A DNA stretch of 42,746 bases, taken from assembly GCA_043820985.1 (NCBI GenBank), contig JBDRDH010000055.1:1-42746 (forward strand), written 5' to 3'. This stretch comes from JAAYXS01 sp043820985. GTDB taxonomy: Bacteria > Planctomycetota > Phycisphaerae > UBA1845 > Fen-1342. The translations under genes were made by a program, and so were the position numbers. How positions within the stretch are numbered: position 1 is the first letter of the stretch; every line of letters begins with the position of its first letter. The notes beneath the pieces are model-generated. The model saw nothing but the letters and a program-made list of their open reading frames with translations, had not been told where the DNA came from and ran no database searches. This document shows positions 24,609 to 33,428 of the stretch, in pieces.

Positions 24609-26162
24609 ATGACCTGTGATCATTGGACTCTGGCGACGATGCGTGGGGTGGTAATTGGGCTGACATTGGGGTTTCTGGCCGGGGTGATGGGGTGTGCCAC
24701 CATGCCGGCCGAGGTCCGGCAGGCGCTGGCCAAAGCCGGAGACAATCGTCCGGAGCTGGAGAAAGTTCTGGCGCACTACCGCCAGACAGGCGACGAGCAG
24801 AAACTGGCCGCCGCCGAGTTCCTCATCGCCAACATGCCCGGCCACGGATACACGGTCGCCGTGCTCAAGGACGCGGACGGCAACGAAATCGCTTACGAAG
24901 CACTCGACTATGAAAATTTCAAGGAAGCCCTGGCTGTCCTGGAGGCCATCGAGCAGGAACATGGCGAGGCCGATTTCAAACGCAAGCGCTTCGACCAAGA
25001 CATCGATCTGATCACCGCTGAGCTGCTGATCGAGAACATCGATCTGGCGTTTCAGGCCTGGCGCGAGAAGCCGTGGGCCCGCGAGCTGACGTTCGAGGCC
25101 TTTTGCGAGCACGTGCTGCCATATCGCGGCAGCAATGAGCCGCTAAACTCGACCCGGCCGGCGTGCCTGGAACGTTACGCCGATCTTAATGCCAAGCTGA
25201 AGAACCCAGCCGATCCGCGTGAGGCCGCCGGCCTGATCCAGCGCGACGTCGGCGGCTGGATCGGTTTCAACGAGATCTACTACCTGCATCCGACCGACCA
25301 GAGCTTTGAGGAGATGAACGAGCGCGGGCTGGGCCGCTGCGAAGATATCACCAACATGCAGATGTACGCCATGCGCGCCAACGGGATCGCCGCCGCCGCC
25401 GATTACACACCCTTCTGGGCCAACCGCGACAACAACCATGCCTGGCAGGTCATTCTCGACACCGAGGGGCGCGGAAAAGCCGGCCTGAACAACCGAGCCG
25501 CCAAGATCTACCGCAAGATGTTCTCTATGCAACGCGACAGCCTTGGCTGCCGCAAACATGAGGATGAAGAGGTCCCGCGCTGGCTGGCCGGCCAGAATTA
25601 CATCGATGTCACCGACCAGTACATGGAGACCACCGACGTCACGCTCAGCCTGGTTAATCCCGTGCCCGCCGGCGCGCGCTTCGCGTACATCTGCGTCTTC
25701 AACGGCGGCGAATGGCAGGCGATTCACTGGGGCGAGATCGACGATAACCGGGTGACGTTCACCAACATGGGCGGCAATATCGCCTACCTGCCGGCGTACT
25801 TCGTTGACGAGAAGCTGGAGCCCGCCGCCCCGGCATTCGTGCTGACCAAAGACGGGCAGGTGCGGCAACTGTTGCCCGACGAGCAGCGCCCGCTCACGAT
25901 CGAGCTGACCGCCACCACGCCCGAAACCCCCGACGCCGATACGGCGATCGAGCGACCCATGATCGTTGTCAAGCCGGGCAAGCCATACGAGCTGTTCGTC
26001 TGGGAAGACGGCTGGCAGTCGCTCGGCAAACAGACCGCCGGCGACGAGCCGGTAGAGTTCACAAATATCCCCGGCGGTGGCCTGTACTGGCTGGTAGCCG
26101 AGGGCTCCCGTCGCCTGGAACGCATCTTCACAATCGAGTCCGGCCGACAGATTTGGTGGTAG
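24609..26162 (+). CDS. lipoprotein with transglutaminase-like domain
   Basis: The 517-residue product begins with a signal peptide and a lipobox-like LAGVMGC, so it is probably lipid-anchored outside the inner membrane. The central part has a transglutaminase-like (papain-type cysteine) core: GRCEDITNMQMYAMRANGI carries the candidate nucleophile Cys, and NRDNNHAWQVILDTEG the His, with the Asp expected after it. Two beta-rich regions follow, the second with FVWEDGWQSLG and GLYWLVAEGSRRLERIFTIE. ATG 24609 is chosen because AAAGG lies eight bases before it; GTG 24600 is upstream of that. The family is common among secreted planctomycete and Bacteroidetes proteins. The target is unknown. The stop is followed at once by a mobile repeat. 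Confidence 0.85.
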   Translation: MTCDHWTLATMRGVVIGLTLGFLAGVMGCATMPAEVRQALAKAGDNRPELEKVLAHYRQTGDEQKLAAAEFLIANMPGHGYTVAVLKDADGNEIAYEALDYENFKEALAVLEAIEQEHGEADFKRKRFDQDIDLITAELLIENIDLAFQAWREKPWARELTFEAFCEHVLPYRGSNEPLNSTRPACLERYADLNAKLKNPADPREAAGLIQRDVGGWIGFNEIYYLHPTDQSFEEMNERGLGRCEDITNMQMYAMRANGIAAAADYTPFWANRDNNHAWQVILDTEGRGKAGLNNRAAKIYRKMFSMQRDSLGCRKHEDEEVPRWLAGQNYIDVTDQYMETTDVTLSLVNPVPAGARFAYICVFNGGEWQAIHWGEIDDNRVTFTNMGGNIAYLPAYFVDEKLEPAAPAFVLTKDGQVRQLLPDEQRPLTIELTATTPETPDADTAIERPMIVVKPGKPYELFVWEDGWQSLGKQTAGDEPVEFTNIPGGGLYWLVAEGSRRLERIFTIESGRQIWW

Positions 26163-26182
26163 CGGATCACGCGGTAGGTGTC

Positions 26183-26330
26183 TAACCGCAGAGACGCAGA
26201 GACGCAGAGAACGCAGAGTATGCGAATATTTCGTGTTTTCGCGGGTTTTCTGTGAGTAGTGAAAATCAATCACGTGGAGGGACAATTACTATATTAGTCT
26301 TTCTCTGCGTCCTCTGCGCCTCTGTGGTTA
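26183..26330. repeat. 148-bp inverted-repeat element of the ACGCAGAG type (MITE-like)
   Basis: The left arm from 26183 begins TAACCGCAGAGACGCAGAG and repeats CGCAGAG units. The right arm, read on the minus strand from 26330, begins TAACCACAGAGGCGCAGAG and continues with the same units. The arms are imperfect inverted repeats flanking an AT-rich centre. No transposase is inside, so it would be moved in trans. The right arm forms the 3' end of the minus-strand GT2 gene. Short ACGCAGAG-rich elements of this kind are widespread in environmental bacterial genomes. Confidence 0.75.
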
Positions 26331-27067
26331 ATCGTCTCCGCGAGCCGGCGGCGGATGGCTAATAGCCTCGGCAGGGCGGTCAGGGCGGTGCGCAGCGGTC
26401 GGACCCGCGTGTCGGGGTGGTTGCACCAGGTGACGCCGGCCTCTTTAATGCGGTAGCCCAAGCGCTCGGCGAGGCCCAGGACTTCGCAATCGAACAGCCA
26501 GCCATTCTCCGTCTGCTGCGCGAAGATCTCGCGCGCGGCGCGCCGGGTGAATAACTTGAACCCGCATTGTGTATCGCGCACGTGCTTCAACATCAGCCGT
26601 CGCCGAACGCCGCGGAACAGCCAGGCCATCCAGCGGCGGAGAATAGGCTGCGGCGGATCGAGCCGCGAGTCCGGCATGTCGCGCGAGCCGATCACGACGT
26701 CATAGCCGCGCGCCAGCCAAAGCCGGAGCTTCTCCAGCTCCTCGATCGGGGTCGACAGGTCGGCGTCGCACATCAGCACTGCGTCGCCCGTGGCCGCCAA
26801 CATGCCGCGCCGAACGGCGTGACCCTTCCCGCGATTGGCGGAATTTGTCAGCAAATGCATCTCCAGGCTGGCGTGCACGAATCGCCGCACGATTTCCGCC
26901 GTCTCGTCGCTGCTACCGTCGTCCACGACGATCAGTTCACAGTGCGTGCGGGTAGCATAGGTGGCGATGCTCTCCAGTGTAGTACCGATCCGGCGAGCCT
27001 CGTTGAACGCCGGGATCACGATCGAGAGCGTCGGTTTCTGGTCTTTAATAGCTTCTTCTAGTGGCAT
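26294..27067 (-). CDS. GT2 glycosyltransferase, dolichyl-phosphate glucosyltransferase-like
   Basis: GT2 enzymes transfer a sugar from a nucleotide donor, here most likely to a polyprenyl phosphate. The 257-residue product has LSIVIPAFNEARRIGTTLESI, the donor-binding DDGSSDETAE, NRGKGHAVRRGM, the metal-binding motif LMCDADLSTP and the acceptor-site region RDTQCGFKLFTRRAA, a pattern typical of ALG5/DPG synthases. ATG 27067 gives the normal start; a TTG at 27106 would extend it without an SD. The last residues (INHRGAEDAEKD) are encoded by the right arm of the 148-bp repeat, which also supplies the stop. The natural C-terminus has therefore probably been replaced. Confidence 0.88.
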   Translation of the reverse strand: MPLEEAIKDQKPTLSIVIPAFNEARRIGTTLESIATYATRTHCELIVVDDGSSDETAEIVRRFVHASLEMHLLTNSANRGKGHAVRRGMLAATGDAVLMCDADLSTPIEELEKLRLWLARGYDVVIGSRDMPDSRLDPPQPILRRWMAWLFRGVRRRLMLKHVRDTQCGFKLFTRRAAREIFAQQTENGWLFDCEVLGLAERLGYRIKEAGVTWCNHPDTRVRPLRTALTALPRLLAIRRRLAETINHRGAEDAEKD

Positions 27068-27143
27068 AATTAGTGTGTATTGTCGCGAAGTCAGCCGGGG
27101 GCACAACGTCCGATACGACTGGCGAGTTATAAATAGGTTCGGT

Positions 27144-27173
27144 TTGACGACTTACCAACTCAGACGCTAGATT
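27144..27173 (+). promoter_or_regulatory. candidate promoter of the first Gfo/Idh/MocA gene
   Basis: TTGACG at 27144-27149 and TAGATT at 27168-27173 are 18 nt apart, matching 5/6 and 4/6 of the sigma-70 consensus. It lies in the divergent gap between the GT2 gene and the oxidoreductase. The start near 27180 leaves a leader of about 54 nt. A TATAAC on the minus strand nearby could serve the GT2 gene, but I find no matching -35. Confidence 0.5.
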
Positions 27174-27233
27174 GTCTGTCTGTATTGAACCTGCCGGCCC
27201 GGGAAGGCGTTGGCGGCAAACCCGAGGTGAGTA

Positions 27234-28589
27234 ATGAGTAACGAGCGGATTATGACCAAGAGCAATTCCCTGACGAGACGCCAGTTTGTACAGACCGCCG
27301 CCGTGGCCGGAGCCGGCATGATGATGCCGTTCGCGGCCCGGGCACAAGAGGCGGCCGGAGCCAAGGAAGACGAATTGGCGGTTGGTTTCATCGGCCCGGG
27401 CAGCCAGGGTCGCTGGCTGATGAACAAGTGCCTGAAGATTCCCGGCGTCCGCTTCGTGTCAATTTGCGACATCTGGCCGTACCACCGCGAATATGCCGCC
27501 AATATCCTGAAGAAATACGACCAAATCGTGACGACGTACGAGGATTACCGCGAGATGCTGGACAAGGAGCAGAATCTAGACGCGGTGATCGTGGCGACGC
27601 CGGACTGGGCACACGCCGAGCACGCGATCGCGTGCCTGAAAGCCGGCAGGCACGTCTACTGCGAAAAGGAGATGGCGAACACGATCGAGAGCGCGAAGCA
27701 GATGGTGCTCGCCGCCCGCGAGACCGGCAACCTGCTCCAGATCGGCCATCAGCGGCGAAGCAATCCGTGGTACTTCCACGCCCTCAAGCTGATCGAGAAG
27801 GACAAGATTCTCGGTCGCATCACGCACTGCAACGGGCAATGGAACCGGGCGCAATTGTTCGAACTGGGATTCCCCAAGGGCCGCGAGCTGGATGACGATA
27901 CGCTTAAGAAGTACGGCTACGCCAGCATGGATGAGTTCCGCAACTGGCGCTGGTATCGCAAGTTCTCCGGCGGTCCGATGGCCGACCTCGGTTCGCACCA
28001 GATCGATGTGTTCAACTGGTTCCTGGGAACCCGCCCCAAGACCGTGCTGGCCAGTGGCGGACTGGATTTCTACACCGAGCAGAAGGATCGCGACTGGTAC
28101 GATAACGTCCTGACCATCTACGAATATGACACGCCGGCCGGCCCGGTGCGGGCGTTTTACCAGATTCTCAACACGACCAGCCACGGCGGTTTCTTTGAGA
28201 CGTTCATGGGCAACGAGGGCTCGCTGACCGTCTCCGAGGTGCCCGAGAAGAACCTGATGTTCCGCGAGAAAGCCGCCAAGCGGCGCGAGTGGGAAGATGA
28301 GGCCGCCAAGGTCGAGTCGATGGGCCGCGACGCGATCGAGTTGAAGATCGGCGAGACACTGACGCCCGAGGGTGAGAAAACCGAGGAAGCGCAGCAGATG
28401 CTGGCCGAGGCCAAGAAGCCGCCGCACCAGTTGCATCTGGAGAATTTCTTCAACGCCATCCGTAAGGGTACGCCGTTGAACTGCCCGGCGGAACTGGCGT
28501 TCGAGGTGTGCGTATCGGTGTTGCACGCGAATGACGCGGTGGAGTCCGGTTGTAGGTATGAGTTCAGTCCCGATGACTTTAAGGTCTGA
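27234..28589 (+). CDS. Tat-exported Gfo/Idh/MocA-family oxidoreductase (first copy)
   Basis: Members reduce or oxidise sugars and related alcohols with a bound NAD(P). The 451-residue product starts with a Tat-type signal (TRRQFVQTAAVAGAG, then AARAQ), so it is exported folded with its cofactor. The Rossmann part reads VGFIGPGSQGRWLMNKCL and the active-site region VIVATPDWAHAEHAIACLKAGRHVYCEKEMANT, with CEKE replacing the usual EKP. The C-terminal substrate domain contains GGPMADLGSHQIDVFNWFLG. Start ATG 27234 has GAGGTGAGT before it; ATG 27252 is an alternative. It has its own promoter. The substrate cannot be predicted, but the nearby ThuA-DUF1080 protein points to 3-keto sugars. Confidence 0.92.
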   Translation: MSNERIMTKSNSLTRRQFVQTAAVAGAGMMMPFAARAQEAAGAKEDELAVGFIGPGSQGRWLMNKCLKIPGVRFVSICDIWPYHREYAANILKKYDQIVTTYEDYREMLDKEQNLDAVIVATPDWAHAEHAIACLKAGRHVYCEKEMANTIESAKQMVLAARETGNLLQIGHQRRSNPWYFHALKLIEKDKILGRITHCNGQWNRAQLFELGFPKGRELDDDTLKKYGYASMDEFRNWRWYRKFSGGPMADLGSHQIDVFNWFLGTRPKTVLASGGLDFYTEQKDRDWYDNVLTIYEYDTPAGPVRAFYQILNTTSHGGFFETFMGNEGSLTVSEVPEKNLMFREKAAKRREWEDEAAKVESMGRDAIELKIGETLTPEGEKTEEAQQMLAEAKKPPHQLHLENFFNAIRKGTPLNCPAELAFEVCVSVLHANDAVESGCRYEFSPDDFKV

Positions 28590-28594
28590 GAAGA

Positions 28595-28645
28595 AGGCAA
28601 CCAGGCAATAAGGCAATAGGGTAGCGGCCGGCGTCTCGCCGGCCG
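28595..28645. repeat. tandem AGGCAATA units and a GC-rich hairpin
   Basis: Three 8-bp units follow the stop of the oxidoreductase: AGGCAACC at 28595, AGGCAATA at 28603 and again at 28611. Then CGGCCGGCG at 28625-28633 pairs perfectly with CGCCGGCCG at 28637-28645 around TCT. The hairpin lacks a T tract. It could stop or slow transcription between the oxidoreductase and the cytochrome gene, or be a dispersed repeat unit. Confidence 0.55.
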
Positions 28646-28675
28646 AACCGTGGCGAAACGCGGAGGTGCGAGCAT

Positions 28676-31006
28676 ATGCTGATGCGGGTGTGGTGGGCGG
28701 CCACGATGGCTGTGCTCATGGTGGGGCTGCTAGTCACACTGCCCGTGGTGGCCGATGACGTTGAGGGCGGGGATGAGGTCGAACTGCTTCGCACCGACAG
28801 CCGCGCGCCGTACGTCCATCGCATCACGCTCTATGACCACAATGGGGCGGCCATCGATCCGACCGATGAACTCGCCGGCCCGTATTCGCCGCGCATGACC
28901 TGCTCCAAGTGCCACCCGTACTCGGTAATCAGCCACGGCTGGCATTTCAACGCCGCTCTGGATGGTATTCCCGCCGGCCGGCCGGGTGAGCCGTGGTTGC
29001 TGGTCGATCCCGAGACCAGTACGCAGTTGCCTATATCCGGGCGCAGCTGGTTCACCACGTTCACACCCGCCGACGCTAACCTGTCGCACTGGGATTTCGT
29101 CAAGACCTTCGGCCGCCACACGCCCGGCGGCGGTTTCGGCGAGCCGACCAACGAGCAGATTGCGGCGTCGGAATACGAAGCACGCTGGGCGATCTCCGGC
29201 CGACTCGAAATTGACTGCATGTTCTGCCATAGCACTAACCAGCGGCACGATCCGGCGGAAGCGTCGCGGCAGATCGAGCGCGAGAACTTCAAATGGGCAC
29301 CGACGGCGGCGTTGGGATTGGCGCTGGTGCGCGGCTCGGCGAAGGACCTGCCCGACGACTGGGATCCGATGATGCCCGATCCGAGCAATCCCGACCTGAC
29401 CGGGCCGGAGTTGCAGTGGGACCTCGCACGCTTTGACGGTGACGACCGTGTCTTCTTCAACATCACCGCGCGGCCGCCGAACGAGCGTTGCTATTTCTGT
29501 CATACGGTGCGCGAGGTTGGCCCTGAGGCGCCGGAGCTGCCCGCCACCCAGGATGTGCATATGGCCGCCGGCCTGTTGTGCGTCGATTGCCACCGCCACG
29601 GGTTGGATCACATGATGGTCCGCGGCTATGGCTCTGAAGCCGCCGAGCGCGGCCAGCCGGCACTGGCGGCGTATACGTGTGAGGGCTGCCACCTGGGCGT
29701 GCCCGACGCGGATGATCCGACAGTCCGCCTGGGTGGCCACTACGGCGCCCCGCATCCCCAACACCGCGGCCTGCCGCCACTGCATTTCGAGAAACTGACC
29801 TGCACGGCGTGCCATAGCGGACCATGGCCGGGGATGAGGCTCAAGCTTTTTCAGACCGCGCTCAGTCACGGTTTGGGCCTACCGTCACGCGAACGTAGCT
29901 ACACAGATTATCCACACATATTCGGTTCGGTCTTTGGCAGGCAGAAGGACGACCGTATTGCTCCACAACGGATGCTCTGGGCGACGCGCTATGCCCGAGT
30001 GATTGACGGTAAGTCGCAGCCTGTGACGCCGACCGAGCTAAGACGCGTAGCTGGCCACATCCTCGAAGAACAGGGTGCGAGCGGCCACTCTGCGGACCGG
30101 GAGACAATCGACGCGGTTCTGTCCACCTTGGCCGCGCAGCACGAAGAGCCGACGTTCTACTACTACTTCGATGAAGGCGAGAGAATCAGCGGACCGTGGG
30201 AAGGCACGCCACCGGGGGGAGGCCGGGGTAGTCCTGAGCCGGCGCGGCGTTGGTCATTCGCGCACGATGTTCGGCCCGCGGCGCAGGCCCTCGGCGCTCG
30301 TGGGTGTGAGGATTGTCACGCACTTGATGGGCCAATCTTCTTCGGGAACATCGCCACCTCGCGGCGCAACACGCTCGAGTTCATGAGCGAGTTGCACAGC
30401 CCGGATACATGCCTACCCACGCTATGGAGCGTCGGGTTCATCTTCCGTCCGTTGTTCAAGTGGTTCGCGTACATCTGTGCGATACTGATCGCGCTGATTC
30501 TCTTGCGCAATGGGCTGCGCGGGTTCCAGGGCGACGGCGGCGCGCGAGTAGGTTTGAACCGCCTTGAGTGGGGCTTCTACTTGCTGGGTATCATCGGCGC
30601 TCTCATCCAGGCCGTAACGGGCTTTCTGATGGTCTTGATGGAATTCCTGGGACCGCTGATCGCCAGTGAGTTCTCCGGGTGGTTGCTATTGGCGCACATG
30701 GTTGGGGCACCACTCTTTGTAGTTGGGCTGACCGGGACGGTGGTGCACTGGGCGCCGCGCTGTCGCTTCGGCGCGCGGCCCAGCGGGCTGTTTACCGGTC
30801 AGAAGTTCATGTTCTGGATCTCTACGGTGGTCGGTTTCATCACCATGCTGGCCATGCTGGCGGCGATGGTGCCGGTCTTCGGGTATGCTGGTCAGGAGGA
30901 ATTGGTTGAGATTCACCTGATCAGCGCGATATTGTTCGTGGTTGTCATGATTGTGCACACGTTTGTATCGCTCGCCGCCCGGCGAGCACGAGTTGAGGCG
31001 AAATAA
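28676..31006 (+). CDS. seven-haem cytochrome c fused to a membrane cytochrome b-like domain
   Basis: The 776-residue protein begins with a signal segment (residues 6-26, ending PVVADD). Seven CxxCH haem c motifs follow at about residues 76, 181, 272, 302, 335, 376 and 544 (CSKCH, CMFCH, CYFCH, CVDCH, CEGCH, CTACH, CEDCH). The last 175 residues hold about four membrane helices with histidines (LLAHMVGAP, TVVHWAP, EIHLIS, MIVHTF) suited to b-type haem or quinol binding. The layout suggests electron transfer between the membrane quinone pool and the periplasm. The start has GGAGGTG upstream, and the stop overlaps the next gene (TAATG). The precise redox partner is unknown. The c-b fusion in one chain is notable. 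Confidence 0.88.
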   Translation: MLMRVWWAATMAVLMVGLLVTLPVVADDVEGGDEVELLRTDSRAPYVHRITLYDHNGAAIDPTDELAGPYSPRMTCSKCHPYSVISHGWHFNAALDGIPAGRPGEPWLLVDPETSTQLPISGRSWFTTFTPADANLSHWDFVKTFGRHTPGGGFGEPTNEQIAASEYEARWAISGRLEIDCMFCHSTNQRHDPAEASRQIERENFKWAPTAALGLALVRGSAKDLPDDWDPMMPDPSNPDLTGPELQWDLARFDGDDRVFFNITARPPNERCYFCHTVREVGPEAPELPATQDVHMAAGLLCVDCHRHGLDHMMVRGYGSEAAERGQPALAAYTCEGCHLGVPDADDPTVRLGGHYGAPHPQHRGLPPLHFEKLTCTACHSGPWPGMRLKLFQTALSHGLGLPSRERSYTDYPHIFGSVFGRQKDDRIAPQRMLWATRYARVIDGKSQPVTPTELRRVAGHILEEQGASGHSADRETIDAVLSTLAAQHEEPTFYYYFDEGERISGPWEGTPPGGGRGSPEPARRWSFAHDVRPAAQALGARGCEDCHALDGPIFFGNIATSRRNTLEFMSELHSPDTCLPTLWSVGFIFRPLFKWFAYICAILIALILLRNGLRGFQGDGGARVGLNRLEWGFYLLGIIGALIQAVTGFLMVLMEFLGPLIASEFSGWLLLAHMVGAPLFVVGLTGTVVHWAPRCRFGARPSGLFTGQKFMFWISTVVGFITMLAMLAAMVPVFGYAGQEELVEIHLISAILFVVVMIVHTFVSLAARRARVEAK

Positions 31007-31788
31007 TGCGTAGGTATGTTGTAGCGTTACGGTTAGCACTGGTTCTGGTATTCGTGCTGGCAGGGCTCGTAGAGGTTTGTCAGGCGCAGGATCCGCCTGA
31101 GAAGGCCACGAAGGAGTCCGTTAAGGAATCGTCTGATAAACCAGCGGATGCGCCGGAAAGCCAGCCGGATCAGAAGAAGGATGATCCGAACCTGGCGCCG
31201 CTGGAGATCAAGCTGCCCAAGCCGGCGTTCAAGGGCACGCCCAAACACATCCCGCCGGGCACGAATCTGGAAAAGCCGCGCAAGGGTCCGCGCCCGAAGT
31301 TCATGGCGCCCAAGGGTGCCAAGCTCGTGTCCGCCGGCCAGCCGGTGATCGCCAGCGACAACGAGCCGATCGTCGGAGAAATCAAATTCGTCACCGATGA
31401 TGATAAATCCGCCGACGAGGGCAGCTATGTCGAGCTAGGCCCGGGTTTGCAGTACGTGCAGATCGATCTGAAGAAGAAGGTCGCGATCCAGGCGGTGCTG
31501 ATCTGGCACTATCACGCGAACGCGCGGGTCTATCACGACGTCGTCGTGCAGGTCGCGGATGACGCGGACTTCATCACGAACGTGCGCACGCTGTTCAGTA
31601 ACGATCACGACAACTCGTCCGGGCTGGGTATGGGCACGTCCAAGGAATACTGGGAGACGTACGAAGGCAAGCTGATCGACGGCCAGGGCAGTGAGGCCCG
31701 CTACATACGGCTCTACAGCAACGGCAGCACGACCGACGACCAGAATCACTATGTCGAGGTTGACGTATACGCCACGCCGGCCAAGTAA
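31006..31788 (+). CDS. secreted discoidin / F5-8C-like protein
   Basis: The 260-residue product has a signal peptide (ALVLVFVLAGLVEVCQAQ), then a low-complexity Lys/Glu/Pro-rich stretch of about 90 residues. A C-terminal beta-sandwich resembles discoidin (galactose-binding-like) domains: YVELGPGLQYVQIDLKKKVAIQAVLIWHYH, then YHDVVVQVADD and the end EARYIRLYSNGSTTDDQNHYVEVDVYATP. Such domains bind glycans or surfaces. The start overlaps the cytochrome stop by one base (TAATG), so synthesis of the two is coupled. Translational coupling to a multihaem cytochrome suggests that the protein anchors or presents an electron-transfer complex, but this is inference. Confidence 0.8.
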   Translation: MRRYVVALRLALVLVFVLAGLVEVCQAQDPPEKATKESVKESSDKPADAPESQPDQKKDDPNLAPLEIKLPKPAFKGTPKHIPPGTNLEKPRKGPRPKFMAPKGAKLVSAGQPVIASDNEPIVGEIKFVTDDDKSADEGSYVELGPGLQYVQIDLKKKVAIQAVLIWHYHANARVYHDVVVQVADDADFITNVRTLFSNDHDNSSGLGMGTSKEYWETYEGKLIDGQGSEARYIRLYSNGSTTDDQNHYVEVDVYATPAK

Positions 31789-31811
31789 AACGTAACTGGC
31801 AGTTCGCCGCG

Positions 31812-33428
31812 GTGCTGGTGTTGATCGCCGGCGGTGGGCTTGGGCTGCGCCTGGTACGCATCGAGCAGCGGCCGATGCACACCGACGAGGCCGTGCACGC
31901 GGTCAAGTTCAACGAGCTTTGGACCACCGGGCGGTACGTTTACGACCCGGTGGAGTACCACGGGCCGGTGCTCTACTACGCCACGCTGCCGGTCGTGTGG
32001 CTGAGTGGGGCGGAGAATTTCACGCAGACGCGTGAGACGACCTATCGGGTCGTGCCGATTATTTTCGGCCTGGGGCTGATTCTGCTATTACCGCTGGTGT
32101 CCGACGGATTGGGGCGGGGCGCGACACTGATCGCCGGCGTGCTGACGGCGGTTTCGCCCGCGTTCGTTTTTTACAGTCCGTATTACATCCAGGAAATGCT
32201 GCTGGCGTTTTTCACGTTGTTTGTGCTGGCGGCGGCGTGGCGCTACGTGCAAACGCGGCGCGCGGTCTGGGCGCTGCTGGCGGGGGCTGGATTGGGACTG
32301 ATGCACGCCACCAAGGAGACCTGCATCATCGCGTTTGGATGTATGGTCGCGGCCCTGGTGGCAACGCTTGTGTTTCGTCACTCATCATCTGCTGATCGGG
32401 TGGATCGGGTGGCCCATGGCTTTAGCCGTGGGGAACACGAATCAACCGAGCGTTCGTGTCCCCCACCTCTGAAGAGGCGGGCCACCCAGTGGGGTGTGCT
32501 CGGCGGGGCAGTAGCAGTTGGCGTCGCGATTTCGGTCTTGTTCTACACCGGCTTCTTCACCAACGCGCGCGGCCCGCTGGATTCGATTTTGACGTATGTC
32601 AACTATTTTGAGCGGGCCGGCAACTTCGGTCTGCACGATCATCCCTGGCATTATTACCTGAAGCTGTTGGCCTATACGCAGTTGGGTCCCCGGGCAGCCT
32701 GGTCTGAAGGATTGATCCTGCTGCTGGCGGTGCTCGGTCTGATCGCCGTTGGTATCCGTCGCCCGCCACCGGATGCCAACCAGGATTTCCTGCGTTTTAT
32801 CGCTGTTTACGCCGTGCTGATGACGCTGGTGTATTCGGCGATTACCTACAAGACGCCGTGGTGTCTGCTGCAATTCCTGCAACCATTGATTCTGCTGGCC
32901 GGTGTGGGTGCGGCGGCGCTACTGCACTGGATCAAACCCTGGCCCGTGCGCGTGGCGACCGGGCTGCTGCTGATCGTCGGCGTATGTCATCTGAGTGTGC
33001 AGGCTTGGCGAACGAGCGATTGGTATCGTATCAACTATCAAAATGCTTACGTGTACGCCCAGCCATTGTCGGGCGTATTACGGCTGTCGGAGTGGACGCA
33101 CAAGCTGGCCAACGTTCACCCGCACGGTCAGAAAATACTCATTCGCGTCATCGCGGACCATCCCTGGCCGTTGCCGTGGTACCTGCGCGACCTCGAGCGC
33201 GTCGGTTATTGGGATCAGGTGCCCAAGGAGGTGGACGCGCCGCTTGTGATCGTGTCGGATGAATTTCAACCAGCGGTCGCCGAGCGGTTGAAACAGGAAT
33301 ATCAGGTCTATCACTATGGTATGCGGCCGGACGTGACGCTGTTCGCATATGTCGAACAATCGTTGTGGGAAGTGTTCGTCGCACATGAACGTGCCGCCGA
33401 AACCCAGCCTGCCAAGGATCTCGAATGA
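31812..33428 (+). CDS. polytopic membrane protein of the TIGR03663 / GT39-like type
   Basis: TIGR03663-type proteins are multi-spanning membrane proteins related to GT39/PMT transferases. The 538-residue product has the early HTDEAVHA acidic motif (residues about 23-30) typical of the group, YEYHGPVLYYATLPVVWL, and about ten membrane segments, then an extracytoplasmic C-terminal domain of about 100 residues. Start GTG 31812 is the first usable codon, but the frame remains open upstream without ATG, and the first helix looks slightly short, so the true start is uncertain. Residues about 199-226 are encoded by an inserted 81-bp palindromic repeat that keeps the frame. The stop overlaps apbE. 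Confidence 0.82.
   Translation: MLVLIAGGGLGLRLVRIEQRPMHTDEAVHAVKFNELWTTGRYVYDPVEYHGPVLYYATLPVVWLSGAENFTQTRETTYRVVPIIFGLGLILLLPLVSDGLGRGATLIAGVLTAVSPAFVFYSPYYIQEMLLAFFTLFVLAAAWRYVQTRRAVWALLAGAGLGLMHATKETCIIAFGCMVAALVATLVFRHSSSADRVDRVAHGFSRGEHESTERSCPPPLKRRATQWGVLGGAVAVGVAISVLFYTGFFTNARGPLDSILTYVNYFERAGNFGLHDHPWHYYLKLLAYTQLGPRAAWSEGLILLLAVLGLIAVGIRRPPPDANQDFLRFIAVYAVLMTLVYSAITYKTPWCLLQFLQPLILLAGVGAAALLHWIKPWPVRVATGLLLIVGVCHLSVQAWRTSDWYRINYQNAYVYAQPLSGVLRLSEWTHKLANVHPHGQKILIRVIADHPWPLPWYLRDLERVGYWDQVPKEVDAPLVIVSDEFQPAVAERLKQEYQVYHYGMRPDVTLFAYVEQSLWEVFVAHERAAETQPAKDLE
32407..32487. repeat. 81-bp palindromic repeat, copy 1, inside a coding gene
   Basis: The element begins GGGTGGCCC and ends GGGCCACCC, perfect inverted termini, with inner arms GTGGGG-ACACGAA and TTCGTGT-CCCCAC. 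A second copy lies at 40646-40726 and differs at about nine of 81 positions. Here it sits inside the TIGR03663-type gene. Because 81 is divisible by three and the reading frame has no stop, it adds about 27 residues (read as AHGFSRGEHES and onward). A short direct repeat, GATCGGGTG, lies at 32394 and 32403 next to it. Confidence 0.85.

Noticed and set aside
25143..26285. 380-codon minus-strand frame opposite the transglutaminase-like lipoprotein
   Set aside because: It is antisense to a gene with signal peptide, lipobox and catalytic residues, and its start falls in the mobile repeat. High GC content leaves long antisense frames open.
26183..26330. CRISPR array from the CGCAGAG repeats
   Set aside because: The units are short and directly adjacent, with no spacers of constant length, and the arms are inverted relative to each other.
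28730..29869. 379-codon minus-strand frame opposite the cytochrome
   Set aside because: It is opposite seven CxxCH motifs that prove the plus frame, and its composition shows no domain or signal.
32407..32487. Pseudogene status for the TIGR03663-type gene because of the repeat
   Set aside because: The insert is a multiple of three, contains no stop in this frame, and membrane segments continue normally after it, so the gene may still be functional.
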